Origin: Halomonadaceae bacterium
GTDB lineage: Bacteria > Pseudomonadota > Gammaproteobacteria > Pseudomonadales > Oleiphilaceae
Length of the DNA stretch: 33,605 nt
Assembly (NCBI GenBank): GCA_007692645.1
Contig: REBR01000105.1
Location: forward strand, 1 to 33,605
Direction of reading: 5' to 3'
Shown here: positions 8,745-16,926 of the stretch, piece after piece
Numbering within the stretch: the first letter of the stretch is position 1
Layout: every line of letters starts with the position of its first letter
Made by a program: the position numbers and the translations under genes
The notes under the pieces: generated by a model
What the model saw: only the letters and a program-made list of their open reading frames with translations
What the model was told of the DNA's origin: nothing
Databases searched by the model: none

Positions 8745-10068
8745 TTTCTTTGAATGGCTGGGCCTGGCCTCCATGACCACCCCGGAAGTGGCGATGATTG
8801 CCGCCATCGTTATGATGGTGCTGCTGCTGATGGGCTACCCCATGATGGTTCCCCTGATCGTCGGGGCCATTATTCTGTTGTTCGCCAAATTCTCCGGTCT
8901 GAACCCTTCCAACTTTGTACAACAGATGATTGGCGGGGTGGAGCAGAGCGTGCTGGTGGCGGTGCCCATGTTCATATTGGCGGCGGACGTCATGATCAAG
9001 GGCCATACCGCCAATCGCCTGCTGGATCTGGTGGCCAAGTTTGTGGGCCATGTGCGGGGCGGTTTGCCGGTAACCACAGCGGTATCCTGTACCTTCTTTG
9101 GGGCCGTGTCCGGGTCGACCCAGGCCACAGTAGTGGCTATGGGTAAGCCGTTGCGGCCCAAGCTGATTGAAGCAGGTTACAGTGACCGTTTTTCCATGGC
9201 ACTCATTATCAATGCCAGTGATATTGCTCTGCTGATACCCCCATCCATTGGCATGATTATCTATGGGGTTGCTTCCGGCACCTCCGTGGGTGATCTGTTT
9301 ATCGCCGGCATTGGCCCGGGCATAATGATCCTGTGCCTGTTCTCCATCTACTGCTGGGCCATTTCTGTTTACCTGAAAATCCCGGTACTGCCCAAGGCCA
9401 GCTGGAAAGAGCGTGTCGGGGCCATGAAAAAAGCCTCACTGGCCACCGGTTTCCCGGTGATTATCATCGGTGGTATCTATACCGGCACCTTCAGCCCCAC
9501 GGAAGCGGCTTCCATGGCAGTGGCCTATGCCCTGCTGCTGGAAATGGTGATTTACCGTGAGGTGAAACTCTCTGATCTGCCGGAAATTGCCCTGTCTACC
9601 GGCATGATTACCGCGGTGGTGTTTATTCTGGTGGCAGCCGGGATGGCTTTCTCCTGGATGATTTCCTTTGCCCAGATACCGGCTCTGCTGCTGGGTGACC
9701 TGTTGGCCAATGCCGCGGATAATCCATACCGGGTACTGATTATTATTGCCGTGGCCTACTTTATCGGCTGTATGTTCGTGGACCCGATTGTGGTGATTCT
9801 GGTGCTGACACCGATTTTCGCTCCGGCCATAGCCGCAGCGGGGCTGAATCCGGTGCACGTGGGAACCATCGTGGTGCTGCAGGCGGCCATAGGTTCGGCG
9901 ACACCGCCCTTTGGTTGCGATATTTTCACGGCAGTGGCGATTTTCCGCCGGCCTTATCTGGAAGTGATTCGGGGCACACCGCCCTTTGTGATCATCTTGC
10001 TGTTCTCAACTGCCCTGCTGATCATGTTCCCTCAGATCGCCCTGTTTCTGCCGGAGCTGGCGAAGTAA
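8737..10068 (+). CDS. dctM: TRAP transporter large permease (DctM)
   Basis: 443 aa; SGSTQATVVAMGKPLRPKLIEAGYSDRFSMALIINASDIALLIPPSIGMIIYG, FSPTEAASMAVAYALLLE, GSATPPFGCDIFTAVAI. Confidence 0.95.
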   Translation: MADFFEWLGLASMTTPEVAMIAAIVMMVLLLMGYPMMVPLIVGAIILLFAKFSGLNPSNFVQQMIGGVEQSVLVAVPMFILAADVMIKGHTANRLLDLVAKFVGHVRGGLPVTTAVSCTFFGAVSGSTQATVVAMGKPLRPKLIEAGYSDRFSMALIINASDIALLIPPSIGMIIYGVASGTSVGDLFIAGIGPGIMILCLFSIYCWAISVYLKIPVLPKASWKERVGAMKKASLATGFPVIIIGGIYTGTFSPTEAASMAVAYALLLEMVIYREVKLSDLPEIALSTGMITAVVFILVAAGMAFSWMISFAQIPALLLGDLLANAADNPYRVLIIIAVAYFIGCMFVDPIVVILVLTPIFAPAIAAAGLNPVHVGTIVVLQAAIGSATPPFGCDIFTAVAIFRRPYLEVIRGTPPFVIILLFSTALLIMFPQIALFLPELAK

Positions 10069-10234
10069 TTACCAGCCAACTGCGGTCGCCCGTTAATGAC
10101 GAAGGGGTGGCCGCCATTTTCCCTGGCCTGGCGAAGGACCTCACAGGATGGATATAATCCAGAAGGGACTGAGTTCGCGGCAGAGGTTATAACCCCGGGA
10201 GTTCGGTTAAACTTTGTTGTCCAGGAGCCATGCC

Positions 10235-11152
10235 ATGGAGTTACAGCGGCAGGATGTCAGCTTCAGGGTCGGTGGCAGTGATCTGGCTGGGTGGTGGTAT
10301 CTGCCGGACAATCCGGTAGGCAGCCCTGCCCCCTGTATCATCATGGCCCACGGTCTTGGGGGCACCCGTGATGCCGGGCTGGAACCTTATGCCCAGGTGT
10401 TTGCCAGTGCCGGTTTCCCGGTACTGCTGTTTGATTACCGCTTTTTCGGCGCCAGTGGTGGCGAACCCCGCCAGTTAATTTCCGTACGCCACCAGTTGGC
10501 GGACTGGGCAGGGGCCATTGCCTGGGCCCGCAAGCAGCCGACGGTGGATCCCTCCCGGGTTGCCCTCTGGGGCAGTTCTTTCTCTGGGGGCCATGTGATT
10601 GTGGCAGCGGCCCGAGACCGTCATATCGCGGCGGTTTCAGCCCAGAACCCCATGACCAGCGGGCTGGCGGCAGTCACCAATATGGTGGGCTATGCCGGTG
10701 TAGGGGCGCTGTTGCGTTTAAGTGGCCTGGCACTGCGGGATCAGATACGGGGTCTTTCCGGGCGTAAGCCGCTTTATGCACCGATTGTGGCGGCTCCGGG
10801 GGAGACTGCCGCCATGTCCAGTGCGGATGCTGCAGCCGGTTACCAGGCTATCGCCCCGGCCAATTGGCGCAATGAGTTAACCGCCAGAATGGCCCTACAT
10901 CTTCCTTTATATCGCCCGATACGTTACGCCCGCAGACTGAAATGTCCATTGTTGGTCATCGCCTGTATGGACGACACCGTGGCCCCGGCATTTTCCGCGG
11001 AAGCCACCGCTGCCCGGGCCGGGCTCAAGGCAGAGTTGAAGCGTTACGACGGTATGCGGCATTTCGATGTGTATGTGGGGGAGGGCTTTCGCCGTTCCTC
11101 TGAAGACCAGTTGGATTTTTTCCGCCGTTCCCTGGGCTCAGGCTCACCCTGA
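10235..11152 (+). CDS. Alpha/beta hydrolase
   Basis: HGLGG oxyanion region, nucleophile elbow WGSSFSGGH, late Asp (CMDDTVAP) and His (MRHFDVY). AGGAG precedes ATG at 10235 (the track start at 10214 is an upstream TTG). Confidence 0.85.
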   Translation: MELQRQDVSFRVGGSDLAGWWYLPDNPVGSPAPCIIMAHGLGGTRDAGLEPYAQVFASAGFPVLLFDYRFFGASGGEPRQLISVRHQLADWAGAIAWARKQPTVDPSRVALWGSSFSGGHVIVAAARDRHIAAVSAQNPMTSGLAAVTNMVGYAGVGALLRLSGLALRDQIRGLSGRKPLYAPIVAAPGETAAMSSADAAAGYQAIAPANWRNELTARMALHLPLYRPIRYARRLKCPLLVIACMDDTVAPAFSAEATAARAGLKAELKRYDGMRHFDVYVGEGFRRSSEDQLDFFRRSLGSGSP

Positions 11153-11446
11153 ATGGCCACGAAAGATGATTGGTTTCTTTATATGGTACGCACCGCCAGT
11201 GGCGCTTTGTACACCGGGGTCAGTACCGATGTGCAGCGGCGCTTGCAGGAACATCGCAGCAGCCCCCGGGGGGCCAGGGCATTGCGTGGGCGTGGGCCCC
11301 TGAATCTGGTCTATACCCAGGCGGTGGCGAACCGGCAGCAGGCCCAGCAGCTGGAACACCGGGTTAAACAGCTGCCGAAACCCCGCAAGGAAGACCTGGT
11401 GGCAGGGCGGCTCAGCCTGACAGATCTCTGTGGTGGTGACCGGTAA
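11153..11446 (+). CDS. GIY-YIG nuclease family protein (YhbQ/UPF0213-like)
   Basis: 97 aa: WFLYMVRTASGALYTGVSTDVQRRLQEH matches the GIY-YIG core. Confidence 0.9.
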   Translation: MATKDDWFLYMVRTASGALYTGVSTDVQRRLQEHRSSPRGARALRGRGPLNLVYTQAVANRQQAQQLEHRVKQLPKPRKEDLVAGRLSLTDLCGGDR

Positions 11447-11502
11447 AGTCTGTAAGATAGCCGGTGCATTGCCCAATGCTGCACCTCTGCCCAGGAGACA
11501 CT

Positions 11503-12531
11503 GTGTACTGGACCTTCCCCAAAACACACTTGCCCAAGCTCGACTGGGAAAGGACACAGGCGGTGGCACACATGCCGCCCATGGATTTTACCGTTGCCGG
11601 ACCCCGCTGTGCCGTTCATGACGCCTACTGCGCCTATTATGGTCTGGATGTGGACGTGGACCGCCCCCAGGTGGATTACCACCTGGGCTATCTTATTTGC
11701 GATACCTTCCGCCTGGCGACCCACTATTACCGCCAGCCCGGCAGCCGTGGCACGGCCTTTTTGCTGCACGGTTTTTTTGATCATGCGGGCTTATACAGCC
11801 GGCTGATTACCCACTGCCTGGATCAGCAACTGGATGTTCTGATTTTTGACTTACCAGGCCATGGACTTTCCAGTGGTGAACAGGCTTCAATACGCAGCTT
11901 TACCCAGTACCGCCGGGTGCTGGGGCAGGTAATGGACGCCAGCCGCCCCCACGTGAAGCAGCCCTGGGTAGCGGTGGGGCAAAGCACCGGGGGGGCGTTG
12001 CTCATTGATTACCTGTTGATGCACGGGCATGATCGCAGAAGTTCAGCATTTGCTGCTGTGGTGCTACTGGCACCGTTGATTCGGCCTGCGGGTTTTTCTT
12101 CGGTCAAGGTGCTGCACAGTGTGCTGAAGCCGTTTTTTCGCACCTGGAAGCGGGGCTTTGCCCTCAATAGCAGTGACCCGGCGTTTGTGCATTTCCAGCA
12201 ATACCATGACCCCCTGCAGTCCCAGGTGCTCGCCGTGGAGTGGGTCTCAGCGCTGCGTAAATGGGTGAATCAGATCGAAGCCGCCGCTCCGGTGAAATTC
12301 CACCTGACGGTGATTCAGGGAGAACAGGACACCACCGTCGCCTGGCGGCATAATCTGCGGGTGCTGCGGCGTAAGTTTTCCTATGTACAGGTATTTCAGA
12401 TTGCCCAGGGGCGTCACCATCTGGTGAACGAATCGGGCCCCATACTGGCGGCAGTATTTGATGCTGTGAACCAGGCTTTTGACAAGGTGTTACCCCCAGT
12501 GGAGACACCACAAGAACCAACCAGTGAGTAA
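11503..12531 (+). CDS. Alpha/beta hydrolase (lysophospholipase / Hydrolase_4-like)
   Basis: FLLHGFFDHAGLYSRLITHCLDQQLDVLIFDLPGHGLSSGE, GQSTGG nucleophile elbow, GRHHLVNE. Probable GTG start at 11503 after AGGAG; the ORF track starts at 11464. Confidence 0.85.
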   Translation: MYWTFPKTHLPKLDWERTQAVAHMPPMDFTVAGPRCAVHDAYCAYYGLDVDVDRPQVDYHLGYLICDTFRLATHYYRQPGSRGTAFLLHGFFDHAGLYSRLITHCLDQQLDVLIFDLPGHGLSSGEQASIRSFTQYRRVLGQVMDASRPHVKQPWVAVGQSTGGALLIDYLLMHGHDRRSSAFAAVVLLAPLIRPAGFSSVKVLHSVLKPFFRTWKRGFALNSSDPAFVHFQQYHDPLQSQVLAVEWVSALRKWVNQIEAAAPVKFHLTVIQGEQDTTVAWRHNLRVLRRKFSYVQVFQIAQGRHHLVNESGPILAAVFDAVNQAFDKVLPPVETPQEPTSE

Positions 12532-12541
12532 GGAAACAACC

Positions 12542-13198
12542 ATGAAAAAAATGATTCTGGTCGCCGCCATCAGCACCATGACGCTGGTGGGTTGCAGCAC
12601 CACCAATCCTTATACCGATGAAGAAGAAACCTCCCGCAGCACCATCGGCGCGGCCATTGGCGCGGTAACCGGCGCTGCGGTGGGTGCCGCTACCTCCAGC
12701 CGGGGTGATCGGCGCAAAGGCATTCTGATTGGTGCCGCAGCAGGGGGTATTGCCGGCGCCGGAGTGGGTGTCTATATGGACCGGCAGGAAGAAGAGTTGC
12801 GCCAGCAACTGCGGGGTACCGGCGTCAGTGTCGCCCGGGAAGGGGATCAGATCCGTCTTGTTATGCCGGGTAATGTCACTTTTGCGGTGAACCAGGCCAC
12901 TATTCAGCCGTCATTCCATGAAGTGCTGGGTTCCGTGGCCCTGGTACTGCAGGAATTTGAAGAAACCGCCATTTCCATCGGTGGCCACACTGACAGTACC
13001 GGGAGCCTGGAACTTAACCAGGGCCTGAGTGAGCGCCGGGCAGAATCAGTGGGTGATTTTCTGCGCCAGCAGGGGGTCAGCCGGGGCCGTTTGCATACCC
13101 GTGGCTATGGCCCCCGGGAGCCGATTGCCAGCAATGACACTGAGGCGGGTCGTCAGGCCAACCGCCGGGTGGAACTGCAGCTGATGCCGATGCAGTAA
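12542..13198 (+). CDS. OmpA-family lipoprotein with glycine-zipper (YiaD-like)
   Basis: MKKMILVAAISTMTLVGCSTT lipobox; glycine-rich GAAIGAVTGAAVGAA; OmpA C-like GGHTDSTGSLELNQGLSERRAESVGDFL and RQANRRVEL. Confidence 0.92.
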   Translation: MKKMILVAAISTMTLVGCSTTNPYTDEEETSRSTIGAAIGAVTGAAVGAATSSRGDRRKGILIGAAAGGIAGAGVGVYMDRQEEELRQQLRGTGVSVAREGDQIRLVMPGNVTFAVNQATIQPSFHEVLGSVALVLQEFEETAISIGGHTDSTGSLELNQGLSERRAESVGDFLRQQGVSRGRLHTRGYGPREPIASNDTEAGRQANRRVELQLMPMQ

Positions 13199-13213
13199 GC
13201 ACTGTTTGTGGTT

Positions 13214-13248
13214 TGCTTTACCCGGTGCCTAGGGCGCGGGGTAAAGCA
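13214..13248. terminator. Putative hairpin terminator between convergent genes
   Basis: TGCTTTACCC (13214..13223) and its exact reverse complement GGGTAAAGCA (13239..13248), overlapping the SLC13 stop; no clear T-tract on either side. Confidence 0.5.
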
Positions 13249-15001
13249 GCACTGCCATGGTTACCGTAGTAATGCCGCAGATGATATTCAGTGGTATCCC
13301 CGCCTTCATAAAGTCCATGAACTGAAACCCCCCCGGGCCATAGATCATCAGGTTGGTCTGATACCCCAATGGGGTGGAAAAGCTGGCGGAAGCCGCCATC
13401 ATCAACGTCAGCACAAAAGGCTCCGGTGGCAGGCCGGCGGCATGGGTAATGGCTAGCACCACCGGCAGGGTTAGCAGTGCTGCGGCGTTATTGGTGATCA
13501 TCTCGGTCATCAGGCTCACCAGCACATAGGTACCGATCAGCATCAGCAGGTAATCCCCCTGGGTCAGTGACAGCACCCCGGTGGCCAGCCAGGCGGCAGC
13601 ACCGGTTTTGCCCAGGGCACTGCCCAGGGCAAAAGAGCAGGCGATGGTCAGCAGCACATGGCCATCGAGACTGCGCCGGGCCAGGTTCAGGGTGAGACAG
13701 CCGGTCACCAGCATCAGAATGGCCCCGGCCATAGAGGCATTGAGCATGGAGGTGGTTTCAGTGGCTGCCAGGCCAATCACTACCGCCAGAATCAGCCAGG
13801 CCCGCCAGGATTTGCTGTGGTCCGGGCGCTCTTCTTCAGTGTCATTAATCAGCAGGAAATCCCGGGAATACTTCTGTCGGGTCACAAAGGCGGGACGGGC
13901 TTCCAGCAGCAGGGTATCAGCAGGCTCCAGGCGGATATTGCCCAGGTTGCCCTGAATCCGGCGGCCATTGCGGGCAATGGCAAGTACCACGGCCCCGTAT
14001 TTTTCCCGGAAACGGCTCTCCCGGATGGTGCTGCCCACTGACAGGCACTCAGGGGATACCACCGCTTCCACAATGCGCCGCTCCGGTGCCGCCTTGGCCA
14101 GCAGTGGCTGCTCGTCAGTGGAGGGCACCAGTCCATGGATCTGGCGCAGTTCAATAATGGCTTCCACATCCCCGGCAAACACCAGCCGGTCATTGCTGCG
14201 CAGGCGTTCTTCCGAGGGCACCGCGGTGACCAGACCGCTGTCCCGCTCGATTTCCACCAGGTAGAGTCCCTGCAGGTGCCGCAAGCCTGCATCCTGCACC
14301 GATTTACCCACCAGAGGACCGTCATTGGCCACCGCCATTTCCACGGTATATTCCCTGAAGTCACCGAAGACTTTCTTGCCATTGCCCTTGTGCCGGCGCA
14401 GGGCAATGGGCAGCCAGAACAGCAGGAACAGAATGCCCACCACTGCCACCGGCAGGCTGATCCAGGTGATATCAAACAGGCCGAAACTGCGGTTGCCGGT
14501 CATCTCCACATAGAGGCCGTTAACGATCAGGTTGGTGCTGGTGCCGATCAGGGTCAGGGTGCCACCCAAAATGGCGGCATAGCTGAGTGTCATCAGCAGC
14601 ACTGGCAGAGGCAGGTTCATCTGCTTTGCCCAGCGGGCGATGGCAGGAATAAAGGTGGCCACCACCGGGGTATTGTTGAGAAATCCCGACAGCACCGCCA
14701 CCGGACCAACAATCCGGGACTGTGCCTTACGGGCTCCGGTAGGGCGACCCAGCAGGTGTTTGATCACCCAGTCCAGGCCCCCGGTGTTTTTGATGCCGGC
14801 CGCAATGACATACATAAAGGCCACGGTCACCAGACCACTGTTGGAAAACCCGGACAGGGCCTCCTGGGAGGTGAGAATGCCGGTCAGGCTGAGAAACACC
14901 AGCGCCGTCAGCATCACCAGATCGGTGGCCAGGCGGGTGGTCATCAGGGTCAGCAGTACAGCGGCGGTAGTCAGAAGACTCGCCCAGCCCATCCAGTCCA
15001 T
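13229..15001 (-). CDS. SLC13-family permease with two RCK_C (TrkA-C) domains
   Basis: 590 aa; N- and C-terminal transporter halves (NNTPVVATFIPAIARWAKQ, GTSTNLIVNGL, TNNAAALLTLPVVLAITHAAGLPPEPFVLTLMMAASASFSTPLGYQTN) around RCK_C-like repeats (GPLVGKSVQDAGLR, LSVGSTIRESRFREKYGAVVLAIARNG). Confidence 0.92.
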   Translation of the reverse strand: MDWMGWASLLTTAAVLLTLMTTRLATDLVMLTALVFLSLTGILTSQEALSGFSNSGLVTVAFMYVIAAGIKNTGGLDWVIKHLLGRPTGARKAQSRIVGPVAVLSGFLNNTPVVATFIPAIARWAKQMNLPLPVLLMTLSYAAILGGTLTLIGTSTNLIVNGLYVEMTGNRSFGLFDITWISLPVAVVGILFLLFWLPIALRRHKGNGKKVFGDFREYTVEMAVANDGPLVGKSVQDAGLRHLQGLYLVEIERDSGLVTAVPSEERLRSNDRLVFAGDVEAIIELRQIHGLVPSTDEQPLLAKAAPERRIVEAVVSPECLSVGSTIRESRFREKYGAVVLAIARNGRRIQGNLGNIRLEPADTLLLEARPAFVTRQKYSRDFLLINDTEEERPDHSKSWRAWLILAVVIGLAATETTSMLNASMAGAILMLVTGCLTLNLARRSLDGHVLLTIACSFALGSALGKTGAAAWLATGVLSLTQGDYLLMLIGTYVLVSLMTEMITNNAAALLTLPVVLAITHAAGLPPEPFVLTLMMAASASFSTPLGYQTNLMIYGPGGFQFMDFMKAGIPLNIICGITTVTMAVLLYPAP

Positions 15002-15079
15002 CAGGAATTCTCTCGCAATTGCTCATTGAATGGGCGAGACCATAGCATTCGCTGGTTATTGCTGGAAATTATTAATTGT

Positions 15080-15108
15080 TATTTAGTTATAACAAAAAAG
15101 AACTTCAA
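15080..15108 (-). promoter_or_regulatory. Probable sigma70 promoter for the SLC13 permease
   Basis: Minus strand reads TTGAAG (15108..15103), 17-nt AT-rich spacer, TAAATA (15085..15080), in a local AT-rich stretch upstream of the ATG at 15001. Confidence 0.45.
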
Positions 15109-15140
15109 GGATGAAGGAAAAGGGAGGAGGTGACGGGGAA

Positions 15141-15164
15141 AGGTGGTGAGCAGGCTCACCACCT
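15141..15164 (-). terminator. Hairpin terminator of the small coiled-coil gene
   Basis: AGGTGGTGAG-CAGG-CTCACCACCT, perfect 10-bp stem; minus strand continues TTCCCC. Lies just past the stop at 15172. Confidence 0.6.
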
Positions 15165-15171
15165 CCAGGGA

Positions 15172-15456
15172 TCAGGACTTGCGGTCGTTAAACCAGTCTT
15201 CGACTTGGCCGCGAAGCTCTTTAAAGCGTGATTCACCACTTTCTTTGAGTTCTTTCAGCTTGTCCCGGGCGCCGTCGATATCGTCCTGGAGCTTGCCGAT
15301 ACGCTCTTTGGTCTTGTCTTTCAGATCGTCTGTGGCTTTCTCGTTCTGGGCCTTGGCCTTGTGCTCATTAAACTGGGCCTTGAGGGTTTCTAACCGGGAC
15401 TCCCAGCTATCTACCTGCTTTTCCAGCTTGTCGACAAGCGTGTCTTTCAGTGACAT
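15172..15456 (-). CDS. Small charged coiled-coil protein of unknown function
   Basis: 94 aa, highly charged and helical: MSLKDTLVDKLEKQVDSWESRLETLKAQFNEHKAKAQNEKATDDLKDKTKERIGKLQDDIDGARDKLKELKESG; own terminator downstream. Confidence 0.8.
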   Translation of the reverse strand: MSLKDTLVDKLEKQVDSWESRLETLKAQFNEHKAKAQNEKATDDLKDKTKERIGKLQDDIDGARDKLKELKESGESRFKELRGQVEDWFNDRKS

Positions 15457-15559
15457 GGTAAATCCTTAGTGGTTATGAGTGACCTCGGCCCACCAATTTA
15501 GGTAGGCAGCCATCAAATTACGCCAATCCCCTCACAGTGGCAATGCCCTGATTGGCTGT

Positions 15560-16789
15560 TTAGAACAGCACCCGGCAGCGGATGGTGCCTTTCACAGACT
15601 TCAATTTTTTCAGGGCCAGTTCGCCATAGGCCTTATCCACATCCACCACCACATAGCCAATGTCTTCATTGGTGCGCAGGAACTGGCCGCAAATGTTGAT
15701 GCCGTTTTCCGAGAACACCTTGTTGATCTCTGACATGACCCCGGGAATGTTCTCATGGATATGCAGTAAGCGGTGCTGTTCCGGGTGAGACGGCAGGGCG
15801 ACTTCCGGGAAATTCACAGAAGAGACCGAGGTGCCGTTGTCGCTGTAGGTGGAGAGTTTTTCCGCCACTTCCAGGCCGATATTGGCCTGTGCCTCGGCGG
15901 TGCTGCCCCCCACGTGGGGGGTAAGAATGACGTTGTCGAATTCCCGCAACGGTGAGATAAACTCATCATCGTTGGATTTGGGCTCCACCGGGAACACGTC
16001 AATGGCGGCCCCCAGCAGCTTGCCGCCCCTCAGGGCGTCCGCCAGGGCGTCAATGTCCACCACGGTGCCGCGGGCCGCGTTGATGAGGATGCCGCCGGGC
16101 TTCATCTGCTCCAGCTGCTCCGCCCGGATCATGTTGCGGGTGGCCGCTACATCCGGTACGTGCAGGGTGACAATATCCGCCAGGCCCAGCAGCTCCTTGA
16201 GGGAACCCACCTGGGTGGCGTTACCCAGTGGCAGCTTGGACACCACATCGTAGAAGAACACGTTCATGCCCAGGGATTCCGCCAGCACGCTCAACTGGGT
16301 GCCGATGCTGCCGTAGCCCACAATGCCGAGCTTTTTGCCGCGGATCTCATAGCTGTCTTTGGCGCTCTTCATCCAGCCGCCCCGGTGGGCCACGGCGTTT
16401 TTCTCAGGGATGCCCCGTAACAGCAGAATCGCTTCTGCCAGCACCAGTTCCGCCACCGAACGGGTGTTGGAGTAGGGGGCATTGAACACTGCGATACCAC
16501 GGCGGGTAGCAGCTTTCAGGTCCACCTGGTTGGTGCCAATGCAGAAACAGCCCACGGCTACCAGCTTACGGGCGGCCGCAAACACCGCCTCAGTGAGCTG
16601 GGTGCGGGAGCGGATGCCGATAAAATGGGCATCTTTTGCCTTCTCGATCAGCTCTGCCTCCCCCAGGGAGTGGGTCAGATACTCAATATTGCTATATCCG
16701 GCCGCATTGAGCGTATCAACGGCAGAGTGATGTACGCCTTCCAGCAGCAGAATGCGGATTTTGCTTTTATCGAGAGAAGTCTTGGCCAT
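15560..16789 (-). CDS. serA: D-3-phosphoglycerate dehydrogenase
   Basis: Start MAKTSLDKSKIRILLLEGVHHSAV; GKKLGIVGYGSIGTQLSVLAESLGM NAD site; NAARGTVVDIDALADAL; C-terminal ACT domain (NIPGVMSEINKVFSENGINICGQFLRTNEDIGYVVVDVD). Confidence 0.95.
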   Translation of the reverse strand: MAKTSLDKSKIRILLLEGVHHSAVDTLNAAGYSNIEYLTHSLGEAELIEKAKDAHFIGIRSRTQLTEAVFAAARKLVAVGCFCIGTNQVDLKAATRRGIAVFNAPYSNTRSVAELVLAEAILLLRGIPEKNAVAHRGGWMKSAKDSYEIRGKKLGIVGYGSIGTQLSVLAESLGMNVFFYDVVSKLPLGNATQVGSLKELLGLADIVTLHVPDVAATRNMIRAEQLEQMKPGGILINAARGTVVDIDALADALRGGKLLGAAIDVFPVEPKSNDDEFISPLREFDNVILTPHVGGSTAEAQANIGLEVAEKLSTYSDNGTSVSSVNFPEVALPSHPEQHRLLHIHENIPGVMSEINKVFSENGINICGQFLRTNEDIGYVVVDVDKAYGELALKKLKSVKGTIRCRVLF

Positions 16790-16926
16790 GGGGTCTGGTG
16801 TCCACTTGATTCTGGGGGTCGTTAGATTCCGTAACAGGGCGCTGCCCGGTAAACGGGGCGCTATGATACCATACTGAGCCCGTTGCATAAGCGTTGGATT
16901 GCCGACAAATGAGGACATACCCCGTC

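Noticed and set aside
10150-10194. GGATATAATCC and GGTTATAACC palindromes, with a TATAAT-like -10, upstream of the first hydrolase
   Set aside because: No convincing -35 at the right spacing; short palindromes of this size can arise by chance, so not called as a promoter.
14135-15133. 332-aa plus-strand ORF opposite the SLC13 permease
   Set aside because: Q/H/G-rich low-information translation opposite a clear transporter; shadow ORF.
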